Positions 1 through 8,012 of a DNA stretch of 64,000 nt are shown piece by piece. Made by a program: the position numbers and the translations under genes. The notes under the pieces are model-generated. The model searched no databases. It was not told where the DNA came from and was given only the letters and a program-made list of their open reading frames with translations. Position 1 is the first letter of the stretch; each line of letters opens with the position of its first letter. The DNA comes from CAVXFS01 sp963761115 (GTDB lineage: Bacteria; Pseudomonadota; Gammaproteobacteria; Burkholderiales; Gallionellaceae), in assembly GCA_963761115.1 (NCBI GenBank), contig CAVXFS010000004.1:124001-188000 (forward strand), given 5' to 3'.

Positions 1-854
1 ATTTCACGGTTTCGATCGAGGCCGCAACGGGCGTGACCACCGGCATTTCGGCAGCCGACCGTGCGCGCACCATTCTGGCGGCGGCAAACAGGGATGCCAG
101 TCCTGGCGACATCGTGCAGCCCGGACACATTTTTCCGTTGCGCGCACAGCCTGGCGGCGTGCTGGTGAGAGCCGGACATACCGAGGCTGGCTGCGACCTG
201 GCACTACTGGCAGGGCTGACTCCGGCGTCGGTGATCTGCGAAATCCTGAAGGACGACGGCGAGATGGCGCGGCTGCCCGACCTGGTCGAATTCGCGAGGC
301 TGCATGGCCTGAAAATCGGCACCATCTCCGACCTGATCGAATATCGCAGCCAGCAGGAGAAGCTGGTCGAGCGCGTTGCCTCGCGCCGGGTACAGACGGC
401 ATATGGCCCCTTCGAATTGCTGACCTATCGCGACAAGACGACGCAGCGCACGCATCTGGCCCTGGTGAAGGGCGACATCCAGCCTGATTTTGAAACGCTG
501 GTGCGGGTGCATGAACCGTTATCGGCGCTGGATTTTCTCGAACAGACCAGTTATCCGAAATCGATCAGCGTACATGATGCGCTATTGAGGATCAGCCAGT
601 CCGAAGCCGGCGTGCTGGTGATGATGCATAACAACGAAACATCGCAGGACTTGCTGGCGCGGTCTGCCGCCTTGCCGGATGGGCATCATGCAGCGCAGTG
701 GGATCCGCGCAGCTATGGGATCGGTGCACAAATCCTGCGCGACCTCAATGTTGGCAAGATGTGCCTGCTTGGCACACCGCGCAAGTTGCCAAGCATGGCC
801 GGGTTCGGACTGGAGATCGTCGGTTATTGTCATGCCAGGGAAGAATCGCAATGA
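1..854 (+). CDS. ribB: 3,4-dihydroxy-2-butanone 4-phosphate synthase with degenerate GTP cyclohydrolase II domain (5' end outside window)
   Basis: Forms 3,4-dihydroxy-2-butanone 4-phosphate from ribulose 5-phosphate for riboflavin synthesis. The reading frame is open from the first bases (phase starts at base 3), so the N-terminus lies outside the window. The visible part has the RibB signatures GVTTGISAADRA, RAGHTEAGCDL and SVICEIL followed by KIGTISDLIEYR. About 160 further residues look like the GTP cyclohydrolase II half of RibBA, but the zinc-binding cysteine cluster (C-x2-G-x2-F-x4-CDC type) is absent. This domain is therefore probably catalytically dead, as in the RibBX-type proteins known in proteobacteria. 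The stop overlaps the ribH start (ATGA), which indicates translational coupling in a rib operon. A separate ribA is expected elsewhere. Confidence 0.9.
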   Translation, partial: FTVSIEAATGVTTGISAADRARTILAAANRDASPGDIVQPGHIFPLRAQPGGVLVRAGHTEAGCDLALLAGLTPASVICEILKDDGEMARLPDLVEFARLHGLKIGTISDLIEYRSQQEKLVERVASRRVQTAYGPFELLTYRDKTTQRTHLALVKGDIQPDFETLVRVHEPLSALDFLEQTSYPKSISVHDALLRISQSEAGVLVMMHNNETSQDLLARSAALPDGHHAAQWDPRSYGIGAQILRDLNVGKMCLLGTPRKLPSMAGFGLEIVGYCHAREESQ

Positions 855-1303
855 AGGAAATTGAAAAGAACCTGAGTGGCGTCGGGATGCGCATCGGCAT
901 CGTGCAGGCCCGCTTCAACGAGGTGGTAGGTGAAGGCCTGTTGTCATCTTGTCGCGCACAGCTGCATAAACAGGGGGTGCAGGATGCGGACATCACGCTG
1001 GTATCGGTGCCGGGCGCGCTGGAAATCCCGTTGCTGCTGCAGCAGATGGCGCAGAGCGGGAAATTTGATGCGCTGATTGCGCTGGGTGCGGTGATACGCG
1101 GGGATACTTACCACTTCGAAGTCGTCTCCAACGAGTCCGCGCGCGGAGTTGGCGAAGTGCAACTGCGCAGCGGTATGCCGATAGCCAATGCCATCCTGAC
1201 CACCGATACGGATGCTCAGGCTGAGGCGCGCATGAGCATCAAGGGCGCAGAGGCGGCACTGGTGGCAATCGAGATGGCGAACCTGCTGAAAGAGATCAGG
1301 TGA
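851..1303 (+). CDS. ribH: 6,7-dimethyl-8-ribityllumazine synthase
   Basis: Condenses 5-amino-6-ribitylaminouracil with dihydroxybutanone phosphate to lumazine, the penultimate step of riboflavin synthesis, as a cytosolic oligomer. The 150-residue product is normal length. It shows the RFNE substrate loop, the VPGALEIP segment and the GAVIRGDTYHFEVVSNES active-site stretch with the catalytic His. The ATG overlapping the ribB stop is chosen; the longer in-frame extension upstream lies entirely inside ribB. The gene ends in a GTGA overlap with nusB. Confidence 0.95.
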   Translation: MKEIEKNLSGVGMRIGIVQARFNEVVGEGLLSSCRAQLHKQGVQDADITLVSVPGALEIPLLLQQMAQSGKFDALIALGAVIRGDTYHFEVVSNESARGVGEVQLRSGMPIANAILTTDTDAQAEARMSIKGAEAALVAIEMANLLKEIR

Positions 1304-1767
1304 GCGAAAAAACCCTGAATGCCAGACTGCCGGCAAAAAGTGCGCGGCGCCGTGCACGCGAACTGGCGTTGCAAGGCATCTACCAGTGGCGCCTGAGTGG
1401 CAACCAGGCGGCGCAGATCGAAAAGCAGATTGCCGAAGAAAAAAATCTGGGTCGCTATGACGCAGTTTTCTATTCCGAACTGTTGCACGGCGTGCTGGAA
1501 AAATCAGCGGAATTGCTGACGGCGGTGGCGCCGCATCTGGACCGGCCGCTGGACGAACTCAGCCCGATTGAATGTTCCGTGCTGCTGCTGGCCGCATTCG
1601 AACTGGCATATCTGCGTGAGATTCCCTATCGGGTGGTGATCAACGAGGCGGTGGAACTCGCCAAGTCGTACGGCGGCACCGATGGCTACAAATACGTCAA
1701 CGGCGTGCTGGACAAGATGGCCGCGCAGCTGCGCGCGGTTGAGGTTGCTGGAAGCAACAGTCGTTAG
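1300..1767 (+). CDS. nusB: Transcription antitermination factor NusB
   Basis: RNA-binding helical protein that joins NusE (S10) on boxA of rRNA leaders to prevent premature termination. It has 155 residues. The start is GTG (GTGAGCGAA), overlapping the ribH stop. Typical NusB features are RRRARELALQGIYQW near the N-terminus, the ELSPIECSVLLLAAFEL helix and the C-terminal IPYRVVINEAVELAKSYGGTDGYKYVNGVLD motif. The ribH-nusB-thiL-pgpA order is a common proteobacterial arrangement. Confidence 0.95.
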   Translation: MSEKTLNARLPAKSARRRARELALQGIYQWRLSGNQAAQIEKQIAEEKNLGRYDAVFYSELLHGVLEKSAELLTAVAPHLDRPLDELSPIECSVLLLAAFELAYLREIPYRVVINEAVELAKSYGGTDGYKYVNGVLDKMAAQLRAVEVAGSNSR

Positions 1768-1868
1768 ACGCTAGTCGTTAGTCGTTAGTTAAAACAAGAC
1801 CCGCGCAGCGGACAAAGCCAACTAGCGACTAACGTCTACCTACTAACGACTGCCTACTAACGACTGCC
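1758..1868. repeat. Short direct and inverted repeats between nusB and thiL
   Basis: The nusB-thiL spacer is built from a repeated decamer-like unit. TAGTCGTTAGTCGTTAGTT lies at about 1772-1790, and its near-inverse AACTAGCGACTAAC at 1820-1833. Two direct copies of CTACTAACGACTGC follow at about 1839-1866. The inverted arms can pair across GC-rich DNA and there is no T-run, so this is not a clear terminator. It could be a local tandem expansion, an mRNA structure inside the operon, or a slippage-prone tract. Confidence 0.7.
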
Positions 1869-1870
1869 TT

Positions 1871-2824
1871 ATGTCCGAGTTCGACCTGATCAAACGCTAT
1901 TTCACCCGCGCTACTCCGGGTACGGAGTTGGGTGTGGGCGATGATGCTGCGCTGGTGCGGCTGGAAAACGGCATGGAACTGGCCGTTTCCACCGACATGC
2001 TGGTCAGCGGTACCCATTTCTTACCCGATGCCGATCCGTTCCTGCTGGGCCACAAGACTCTGGCGGTGAATCTCTCCGACATGGCTGCGATGGGCGCACA
2101 GCCGCGCTGGGCGACACTGGCCGTGTCCTTGCCGCAGGCGGATGAGGCATGGCTGGAACAATTCAGCGCAGGTTTTTTTGCGCTGGCGCAAAAATATGGC
2201 GTGGAACTCATCGGTGGCGATACCACGCGTGGACCGCTCAACCTGTGTGTCACCATCATGGGCGTAGTGCCGAAAGATATGGCATTGCGCCGTGCGGGCG
2301 CGCAAGTCGGAGATGATGTTTGGGTGTCGGGAACGCTGGGCGATGCCGCGCTGGCATTGGCACATCAGCAAGGCAGGGTCCAGTTGTCAGGTGAAGCGTA
2401 TTCCTTTTGTACCGATTCGCTGCACCGCCCTGACCCGCGCATCGCATTGGGGCAAATGTTGCGCGGCGTGGCGCATTGCGCCATCGATGTTTCGGATGGC
2501 TTGCTGGCTGACCTTGGACACATGCTGAAGAGTGCAGGGGTGGGTGCGGAGATCCGCTTCGATGCCTTGCCGGTTTCAGAAATCCTGCGGCCCCGTCTTG
2601 GGCAGCCAGTGGGCAAGCATTGCGTGCTCGCGGGCGGAGACGACTACGAATTGTGCTTTGCCGTGCCGGTTGTGCACCGAAGCGGGGTGGAAGAAATATC
2701 CAGGTTGTCAGGTTTGCCGCTGACCCTTGTGGGTACTATCGTTACGGGCAATGCCTGCAAGGTAGTGGCGGCGGACGGCAGCGAAATTATCATCGGGGAG
2801 GAGGGTTATGACCATTTCAAGTGA
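1871..2824 (+). CDS. thiL: Thiamine-monophosphate kinase
   Basis: ATP-dependent phosphorylation of thiamine monophosphate to the diphosphate, the last step of coenzyme synthesis. The 317-residue length is typical. The PurM-like N-terminal domain shows GVGDDAALV, STDMLVSGTHF and LAVNLSDMAAMGAQP (Mg-nucleotide binding), then GGDTTRG, VSGTLGDAA and a C-terminal DVSDGLLADLGH and GGDDYELCF. It begins at ATG just after the repeat-rich spacer. Its 3' end overlaps pgpA by 17 bases. Confidence 0.95.
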   Translation: MSEFDLIKRYFTRATPGTELGVGDDAALVRLENGMELAVSTDMLVSGTHFLPDADPFLLGHKTLAVNLSDMAAMGAQPRWATLAVSLPQADEAWLEQFSAGFFALAQKYGVELIGGDTTRGPLNLCVTIMGVVPKDMALRRAGAQVGDDVWVSGTLGDAALALAHQQGRVQLSGEAYSFCTDSLHRPDPRIALGQMLRGVAHCAIDVSDGLLADLGHMLKSAGVGAEIRFDALPVSEILRPRLGQPVGKHCVLAGGDDYELCFAVPVVHRSGVEEISRLSGLPLTLVGTIVTGNACKVVAADGSEIIIGEEGYDHFK

Positions 2825-3341
2825 ATTGCGCGTGCATCCTTCATGGCGATTTGTCCTGAGCCATCCTGCCCATTTCATCTCCTTCGGCTTCGGCAGCGGG
2901 CTGTTTCCGCGTTCACCGGGCACGGCGGGCACACTGGTGGCGTTCCCGATCTATTGGTATCTGGCGCAGTACATGAATTCTACGGCCTACCTGGTGATGC
3001 TGGTCTGGGCTTTTTCGCTGGGTGTCCTGGCATGCGAGAAGACCGGCCGCGAACTGGGCGAGGCGGATTTCGGCGGCATCGTGTGGGATGAGATCGTTGC
3101 ATTTCTGCTGGTGCTGTTCTTTACGCCATTTGCAGGGTCGTTCGCCAGTTCAATGGGGATATTCTGGAACCTGCTCGCCTTTTCGCTGTTTCGATTTTTC
3201 GACATCGTCAAGCCGCCGCCCATCCGTTATTACGATATGCACTGGCACGGCGGACTGGGCGTGATGTTCGATGATTTGCTGGCGGCGGGGTATACGCTGC
3301 TGTGCCTGGCACTGGTAAAAAGTCTGCTTAACCTGGGATGA
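2808..3341 (+). CDS. pgpA: Phosphatidylglycerophosphatase A
   Basis: Inner-membrane phosphatase converting phosphatidylglycerophosphate to phosphatidylglycerol. It has 177 residues, with the family signature GFGSGLFPRSPGTAGTLVAFP near the N-terminus, hydrophobic membrane segments, and FDIVKPPPIRYYD plus GVMFDDLLAAGY near the C-terminus. A strong GGAGGAGGG ribosome-binding site lies inside the thiL end and supports the overlapping ATG. Confidence 0.93.
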   Translation: MTISSELRVHPSWRFVLSHPAHFISFGFGSGLFPRSPGTAGTLVAFPIYWYLAQYMNSTAYLVMLVWAFSLGVLACEKTGRELGEADFGGIVWDEIVAFLLVLFFTPFAGSFASSMGIFWNLLAFSLFRFFDIVKPPPIRYYDMHWHGGLGVMFDDLLAAGYTLLCLALVKSLLNLG

Positions 3342-3874
3342 CTCCATGCAGACTGTTGCTGCTGCTTGCCTGTGCATTCAGTCAGGCACACGCTGACGAA
3401 ACCTGCGGAACGCCGCCTTGCGATGGCTTCCCCTCCAGCACATTTTACGCCAGGACTATCGCGGTAATCGATGGCGACACGGTGCTGGTCCTGCGCAACG
3501 GCAAGCCGGTGAAGATTCGTCTTGCCGATATCGATGCGCCGGAAAAGGGCCAGGACTTCGGCATGGCCTCGCGTCGTTCGCTGGTCGACATGGTGCTCGG
3601 CAAACAGCTGCGTGTCACGAGCAGGGCAGTGGATAAATATGGCCGCATCGTGGCGCAATTATCGGTAGGCGGACTGAACGTGAATGAAGAACAGGTGCGT
3701 CGCGGCATGGCGTGGCAGTATTCGCATCATTTCAGTGATTCGCGTTATATTGCCCTGCAGGATGAGGCGCTGCATGCGCGACGCGGCCTGTGGGTGCAGG
3801 CGCATCCGGTCAAGCCGTGGCAGTGGCGCAGGCAACATCCGCTGCCGATTCGTGCCGGTAAAATTCGCGAGTAG
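3338..3874 (+). CDS. Secreted thermonuclease-like (SNase) protein
   Basis: Staphylococcal-nuclease-fold protein of 178 residues with an N-terminal signal peptide (LLLLLACAFSQAHA). The core has the SNase pattern: VIDGDTVLV, the catalytic-type stretch RLADIDAPE, then KYGRIVAQL, GMAWQY and a C-terminal ALHARRGLW. This suggests a periplasmic or secreted phosphodiesterase. The start overlaps the pgpA stop (ATGA), so it is co-transcribed. The physiological substrate is unknown. Confidence 0.85.
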   Translation: MTPCRLLLLLACAFSQAHADETCGTPPCDGFPSSTFYARTIAVIDGDTVLVLRNGKPVKIRLADIDAPEKGQDFGMASRRSLVDMVLGKQLRVTSRAVDKYGRIVAQLSVGGLNVNEEQVRRGMAWQYSHHFSDSRYIALQDEALHARRGLWVQAHPVKPWQWRRQHPLPIRAGKIRE

Positions 3875-3898
3875 GTGCTGGGCCGGACTTTGACCTCA

Positions 3899-4807
3899 TC
3901 ATGGGTCGATACGCCACAAGTGCTGTGCGACCGAGAGCCATGCGCCCAGCCAGCCAAGATAGGCCGAGAATATCAGCAGGGATAATCCATCGCCTGCTGA
4001 AAGCGGTTGCAGTATGAAACCGCTTGCATACTCCTGTGCCACAACGACCAGGCTGCGGTTTAGCACCATGACGCTGGCGGAAACTATTAGCCATGCCGTC
4101 GCCCCACCCAGCAGACCCTGCAACGTACCGAAATAAAGAAACGGGCGACGGATGAAACTGTTGGTCGCGCCGATCAGTTTGGAGACCTCGATCTCGTCGC
4201 GCAAGGTGAGGATCTGCAGGCGTATGGTATTGAAGGTCACGGCCACCAGGGCGAAACTGAGCAGCAGGGCAAGGATCAGGATCGCCATCCTGCCGAATTC
4301 GAGCAGCGCCTCCAGTTTGCGCGCCCAGGCGGAATCCAGCTGCACATGTTCGACTTTAGGCCATTGCGACATTTGGTTGCGTAATGATTCCAGTTCCTGT
4401 GGATCGGAATGTTTCGGATAAACGACGTAGGCATCCGGCAGCGGGTTGTTCGCCAGGCCGCCGATCACGTCGGCCAATCCCGTCGTCTGTTTGAGCTGTT
4501 CCAGCGCGCGGTCGCGTGGCACGAATTCGGTATGGTCTATTTCGGTATTCAGCTGTATTAACTGTTGTTCGATGCGTGCCATGTCGCTCTTGCTGCTGTC
4601 CTGGTCCAGAAAGATGCTTATTTGCGGCGCGCCCAATACTCTTGCTGCCAGTGTCTGTACATTTTGCAGCAGGACGTAAACACCGGATGGCAGGCTGAGC
4701 GCGATGCCAATCACCATTATGTTGAGGATGCTGATGACCGGGTTGGCGAACTGGCGCCGCATGGTGAAAAACAGCACCTGGATATGCTGTGCCAGCCAGA
4801 CTCTCAT
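3899..4807 (-). CDS. ftsX: Cell division protein FtsX
   Basis: Membrane subunit of the FtsEX ABC-type complex, which acts at the divisome to control peptidoglycan amidases rather than to transport. It has 302 residues with an N-terminal membrane segment (about 22-43), a large periplasmic domain and three C-terminal membrane segments, the FtsX topology. The start overlaps the ftsE stop by four bases, and both are transcribed with ftsY in the classical ftsY-ftsE-ftsX order. Confidence 0.93.
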   Translation of the reverse strand: MRVWLAQHIQVLFFTMRRQFANPVISILNIMVIGIALSLPSGVYVLLQNVQTLAARVLGAPQISIFLDQDSSKSDMARIEQQLIQLNTEIDHTEFVPRDRALEQLKQTTGLADVIGGLANNPLPDAYVVYPKHSDPQELESLRNQMSQWPKVEHVQLDSAWARKLEALLEFGRMAILILALLLSFALVAVTFNTIRLQILTLRDEIEVSKLIGATNSFIRRPFLYFGTLQGLLGGATAWLIVSASVMVLNRSLVVVAQEYASGFILQPLSAGDGLSLLIFSAYLGWLGAWLSVAQHLWRIDP

Positions 4808-5457
4808 TGCTGCAACTCCCCGTGCTTGAGCGTCAGCGTGCGAGCTCCGGAATGACGCAGAACGGCTTCGTCATGGGTGGCGATGATCAGGGTGACGCCG
4901 ACCTGGTGGAAGGAGGTCAGGATGGACATGATGTCGCCGGCATATTCGGCATCGAGATTGCCGGTCGGCTCGTCAGCCAGGATGATGGACGGCCGGTTGA
5001 CGATCGCCCGGGCGATGCATAAGCGCTGCTGCTCGCCGCCCGACAGGGTGATGGGGTTGGTCTTCTCGCGCGACAGCAGGCCGACCTTGTCGAGTGCGGC
5101 ACGCACCCGGCTGGCGCTTTCGGAGGGCGAGAAGCCGCAGATGTTCAGCGGCAGCATCACGTTATCGAACACAGTGCGGTCGAACAGCAGCTTGTGGTCC
5201 TGAAACACCAGGCCGAGGTTGCGTCTCAGGTAGGGCAACGCGCCGCTCTTGAGAGAGGCAGTATTCTGTCCCATGACCAGGACGCTGCCCGTGTTCGGGC
5301 GCTCGATCGCGGGGATGAGTTTGAGCAGGGTGCTCTTCCCGGCTCCGGAATGGCCTGCCAGCAGCACCATCTCGCCTTCGCCGATTTCAAAGCTGATGTT
5401 CTTCAAGGCCTCATAGCCGCCGGGATAGCGCTTGTGGACCTGGTTGAATGTGATCAT
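4804..5457 (-). CDS. ftsE: Cell division ATP-binding protein FtsE
   Basis: Cytoplasmic ATPase partner of FtsX. The 217 residues contain Walker A GHSGAGKST (about 36-44), a Q-loop region, the ABC signature LSGGEQQRLCIARA, Walker B IILADEPTGNLD and the switch His in IIATHDEAV. Length and sequence are typical. It is followed directly by ftsX with a four-base overlap and preceded by ftsY. Confidence 0.95.
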   Translation of the reverse strand: MITFNQVHKRYPGGYEALKNISFEIGEGEMVLLAGHSGAGKSTLLKLIPAIERPNTGSVLVMGQNTASLKSGALPYLRRNLGLVFQDHKLLFDRTVFDNVMLPLNICGFSPSESASRVRAALDKVGLLSREKTNPITLSGGEQQRLCIARAIVNRPSIILADEPTGNLDAEYAGDIMSILTSFHQVGVTLIIATHDEAVLRHSGARTLTLKHGELQQ

Positions 5458-5507
5458 TTCATCTACATGGATAAGGCTACGCTGAACACAAGCGTCGATG
5501 ACCGGGG

Positions 5508-6509
5508 TCAGGGACGCGCATGGGGTTGATCAGGTTGACTGTCTTCGCCAATGCCAAGCAGCGCCGCAACGAAATCCGCAGCGACGAATGGCCGCAGATC
5601 GTCCAGCGCTTCGCCTACACCGATGAAGCGTACGGCAATCGGGTGCGCCTTGGCAATGGCGGCGATCACGCCGCCCTTGGCGGTGCCGTCGAGCTTGGTG
5701 ACAACCAGTCCGGTCACGCCCAGCGCGTCGTCGAAAGCCTTGACCTGCGACAGGGCGTTCTGTCCGGTATTGGCATCCAGTACCAGCAATACCTCATGCG
5801 GTGCGTCCGGCAGCGCCTTGGCGATGACGCGTTTTATTTTCCTGATCTCTTCCATCAGGTGCATCTGCGTGGTCAGGCGTCCTGCGGTGTCGGCCAGGAC
5901 GATATCGATGCCGCGAGCCTGGGCAGCCTGTACTGCATCGTAGATGACAGCTGCAGAATCGCCGCCTTGCTGCGCGATCACGGTGATATTGTTGCGTGCA
6001 CCCCATTCCATCAGCTGCTCGCGGGCGGCGGCTCTGAATGTATCGCCAGCGGCCAGCAGCACGGATTTTCCCTGATCCTGAAAATATTTTGCCAGTTTGC
6101 CGATGGAAGTCGTTTTGCCTGCCCCATTCACGCCGGCCAGCATGATGACAAATGGCCGGTGGGTGCCGGTTTGCAGCGGTTGCGCCAGGGGCGTGAGCAA
6201 CTTGAGCAGGCAGGAATACAGCGCCTGCTTGAGCTGGCCGGCATCGGTCAGCCGATGTTCCCTGACCTGGTGACGCAATTCAGCCAGCAGATAGTTGGTT
6301 GCATCCATGCCAACATCGGCAGTGATCAGGATGGTTTCGAGTTCTTCATACAAGTCGTCATCGATTTTCCCGCCGCGCCCGAACAGGTCGGTCAATTGGT
6401 CGCCGGTGCGAGCCAGCCCGGTTTTAAGGCGATCAAGCCAGCTGCGCTTTTCCGCTATCGGCTTATTGCTTGGGTTGTCGGGAGGGTCTTTTTTCAGGAA
6501 ACCAAACAT
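5508..6509 (-). CDS. ftsY: Signal recognition particle receptor FtsY
   Basis: SRP-receptor GTPase that docks ribosome-SRP complexes at the membrane translocon. It carries the NG domain: G1 GVNGAGKTTSIGKLA, DTFRAAAREQL, DTAGRL, TKLDGTAKGG and a closing GVGE. The acidic N-terminal A domain is short. The internal ATG giving MFGFLKKD is preferred over one 12 codons upstream, because FtsY proteins often begin this way; neither has a convincing ribosome-binding site. It is divergent from the M16 peptidase genes. Confidence 0.93.
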   Translation of the reverse strand: MFGFLKKDPPDNPSNKPIAEKRSWLDRLKTGLARTGDQLTDLFGRGGKIDDDLYEELETILITADVGMDATNYLLAELRHQVREHRLTDAGQLKQALYSCLLKLLTPLAQPLQTGTHRPFVIMLAGVNGAGKTTSIGKLAKYFQDQGKSVLLAAGDTFRAAAREQLMEWGARNNITVIAQQGGDSAAVIYDAVQAAQARGIDIVLADTAGRLTTQMHLMEEIRKIKRVIAKALPDAPHEVLLVLDANTGQNALSQVKAFDDALGVTGLVVTKLDGTAKGGVIAAIAKAHPIAVRFIGVGEALDDLRPFVAADFVAALLGIGEDSQPDQPHARP

Positions 6510-6632
6510 GGCGAGGGATAGTCTGAGTGTTGCAAAATGAAGCATAATACGCGCTTTTCGCGGCAGCCTTTTGCCGCAACCGTGATTTTATTCGGATATG
6601 AAGCTTTACGCTAGAAAAAGGATGAACTGGAA

Positions 6633-8012
6633 ATGCGAACTGGTTTATTGAAATACCTGATGTTTTTTGTCTTGCTTAATGCACTGGCAGTTCCGGCAGT
6701 GACTCAGGCTGAGGTTTATGAGAAGACACTGAAAAATGGGCTCAAGGTGGTTGTGAAGGAAGATCATCGTGCACCCGTAGTGGTGCAGCAGGTCTGGTAT
6801 CGCGCCGGCAGCATGGATGAAGTCACCGGGGATACTGGAGTAGCCCATGCGCTGGAACATATGATGTTCAAGGGCACCAAGGCGGTTCCGGCTGGCGAAT
6901 TCTCGAAACGCATCGCTGCCGCAGGGGGGCGTGAAAATGCGTTTACCAGCGACGATTACACCGCCTATTTTCAGCAACTGCACAAGTCCAGGTTGCCGCT
7001 TGCGATGCAGCTCGAATCTGACCGGATGCACAATTTGTCCTTGTCCGGGGAAGAGTTTGGCAAGGAAATAAAGGTGGTGATGGAAGAGCGGCGCATGCGT
7101 ACCGATGATGATGCGCATTCCCTGCTGTATGAAAACCTGATGTCAGTGGCCTACAAGGAGCACCCTTACCGGAATCCAACGATCGGCTGGATGGATGATC
7201 TGCTCAAGATGGACGTAGGCGATGTCAGGAAGTGGTACAAGGATTGGTATGCGCCCAACAATGCGACGCTGGTGGTGGCGGGCGATGTCAAGGCAGGCGA
7301 TGTGTTCGCCCTGGCCCAGCGCTACTATGGCTCGATTCCCGCGCGCAAACTGCCGGAAAGAAAAAAATCAAGCGAGCCGCCGCAAATCGGGATCAAGCGC
7401 ATCGTCGTCAAGGCCCCTGCCGAGTTGCCCTATCTGGTGATGGCTTATCATGCACCTCAACTGGTTGACGCCGGGAAAGACTGGAAGCCATATGCGCTTG
7501 AGGTACTGGCGGGCATTCTCGATGGCAACGAATCCGCACGGCTGAACAAGTCGCTGGTGCGCGAGCAGCAACTTGCCAGCAGTGTGGGCGCTGGATATGA
7601 CGCTACTTCGCGCGGACCGGGCATGTTCATCCTGGAAGGATCGCCCAGTGCCGGCAAGACTGTGGCCGACCTGGAAGCCGGGTTGCGCGATCAGATCGCC
7701 AAGCTGGTAAAGGATGGCGTGAGCGAGGATGAACTCAAGCGGGTCAAGGCGCAGGTCACGGCCGCTGAGGTCTACAAGCGCGATTCGGTGTTTTACCAGG
7801 CCATGCAAATCGGCCAGCTGGAGAGTATCGGCCTGGGCTACAAGGCCATACCGGTGATGCTGGACAAGATTCAACAAGTGACCGCGCAACAGGTGCAGGA
7901 TGTGGCGCACGAATATTTCCAGGATGACAACCTGAGTGTTGCCACCCTGGATCCGCAGCCGCTTTCCGGCAAACACAAGTCTTTCGGAGGAGCGTTACGT
8001 GACTTACGCTAA
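6633..8012 (+). CDS. M16 family zinc metallopeptidase, catalytic subunit
   Basis: Secreted pitrilysin-type peptidase of 459 residues. The signal peptide ends near AVTQA. The inverted zinc-binding motif HALEH lies at residues 72-76 (His72, Glu75, His76). A downstream EEFGKEIKVVMEERRM segment carries the third zinc ligand region. A second M16 domain follows. It is translated immediately ahead of, and overlaps, a second M16 protein without the zinc motif, a typical bipartite M16B arrangement. Confidence 0.9.
   Translation: MRTGLLKYLMFFVLLNALAVPAVTQAEVYEKTLKNGLKVVVKEDHRAPVVVQQVWYRAGSMDEVTGDTGVAHALEHMMFKGTKAVPAGEFSKRIAAAGGRENAFTSDDYTAYFQQLHKSRLPLAMQLESDRMHNLSLSGEEFGKEIKVVMEERRMRTDDDAHSLLYENLMSVAYKEHPYRNPTIGWMDDLLKMDVGDVRKWYKDWYAPNNATLVVAGDVKAGDVFALAQRYYGSIPARKLPERKKSSEPPQIGIKRIVVKAPAELPYLVMAYHAPQLVDAGKDWKPYALEVLAGILDGNESARLNKSLVREQQLASSVGAGYDATSRGPGMFILEGSPSAGKTVADLEAGLRDQIAKLVKDGVSEDELKRVKAQVTAAEVYKRDSVFYQAMQIGQLESIGLGYKAIPVMLDKIQQVTAQQVQDVAHEYFQDDNLSVATLDPQPLSGKHKSFGGALRDLR

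Noticed and set aside
5520..6521. A 333-codon plus-strand open frame opposite ftsY
   Set aside because: It is the exact antisense of a clear FtsY, has no recognisable domains and no ribosome-binding site; long antisense frames are expected in GC-rich genes.
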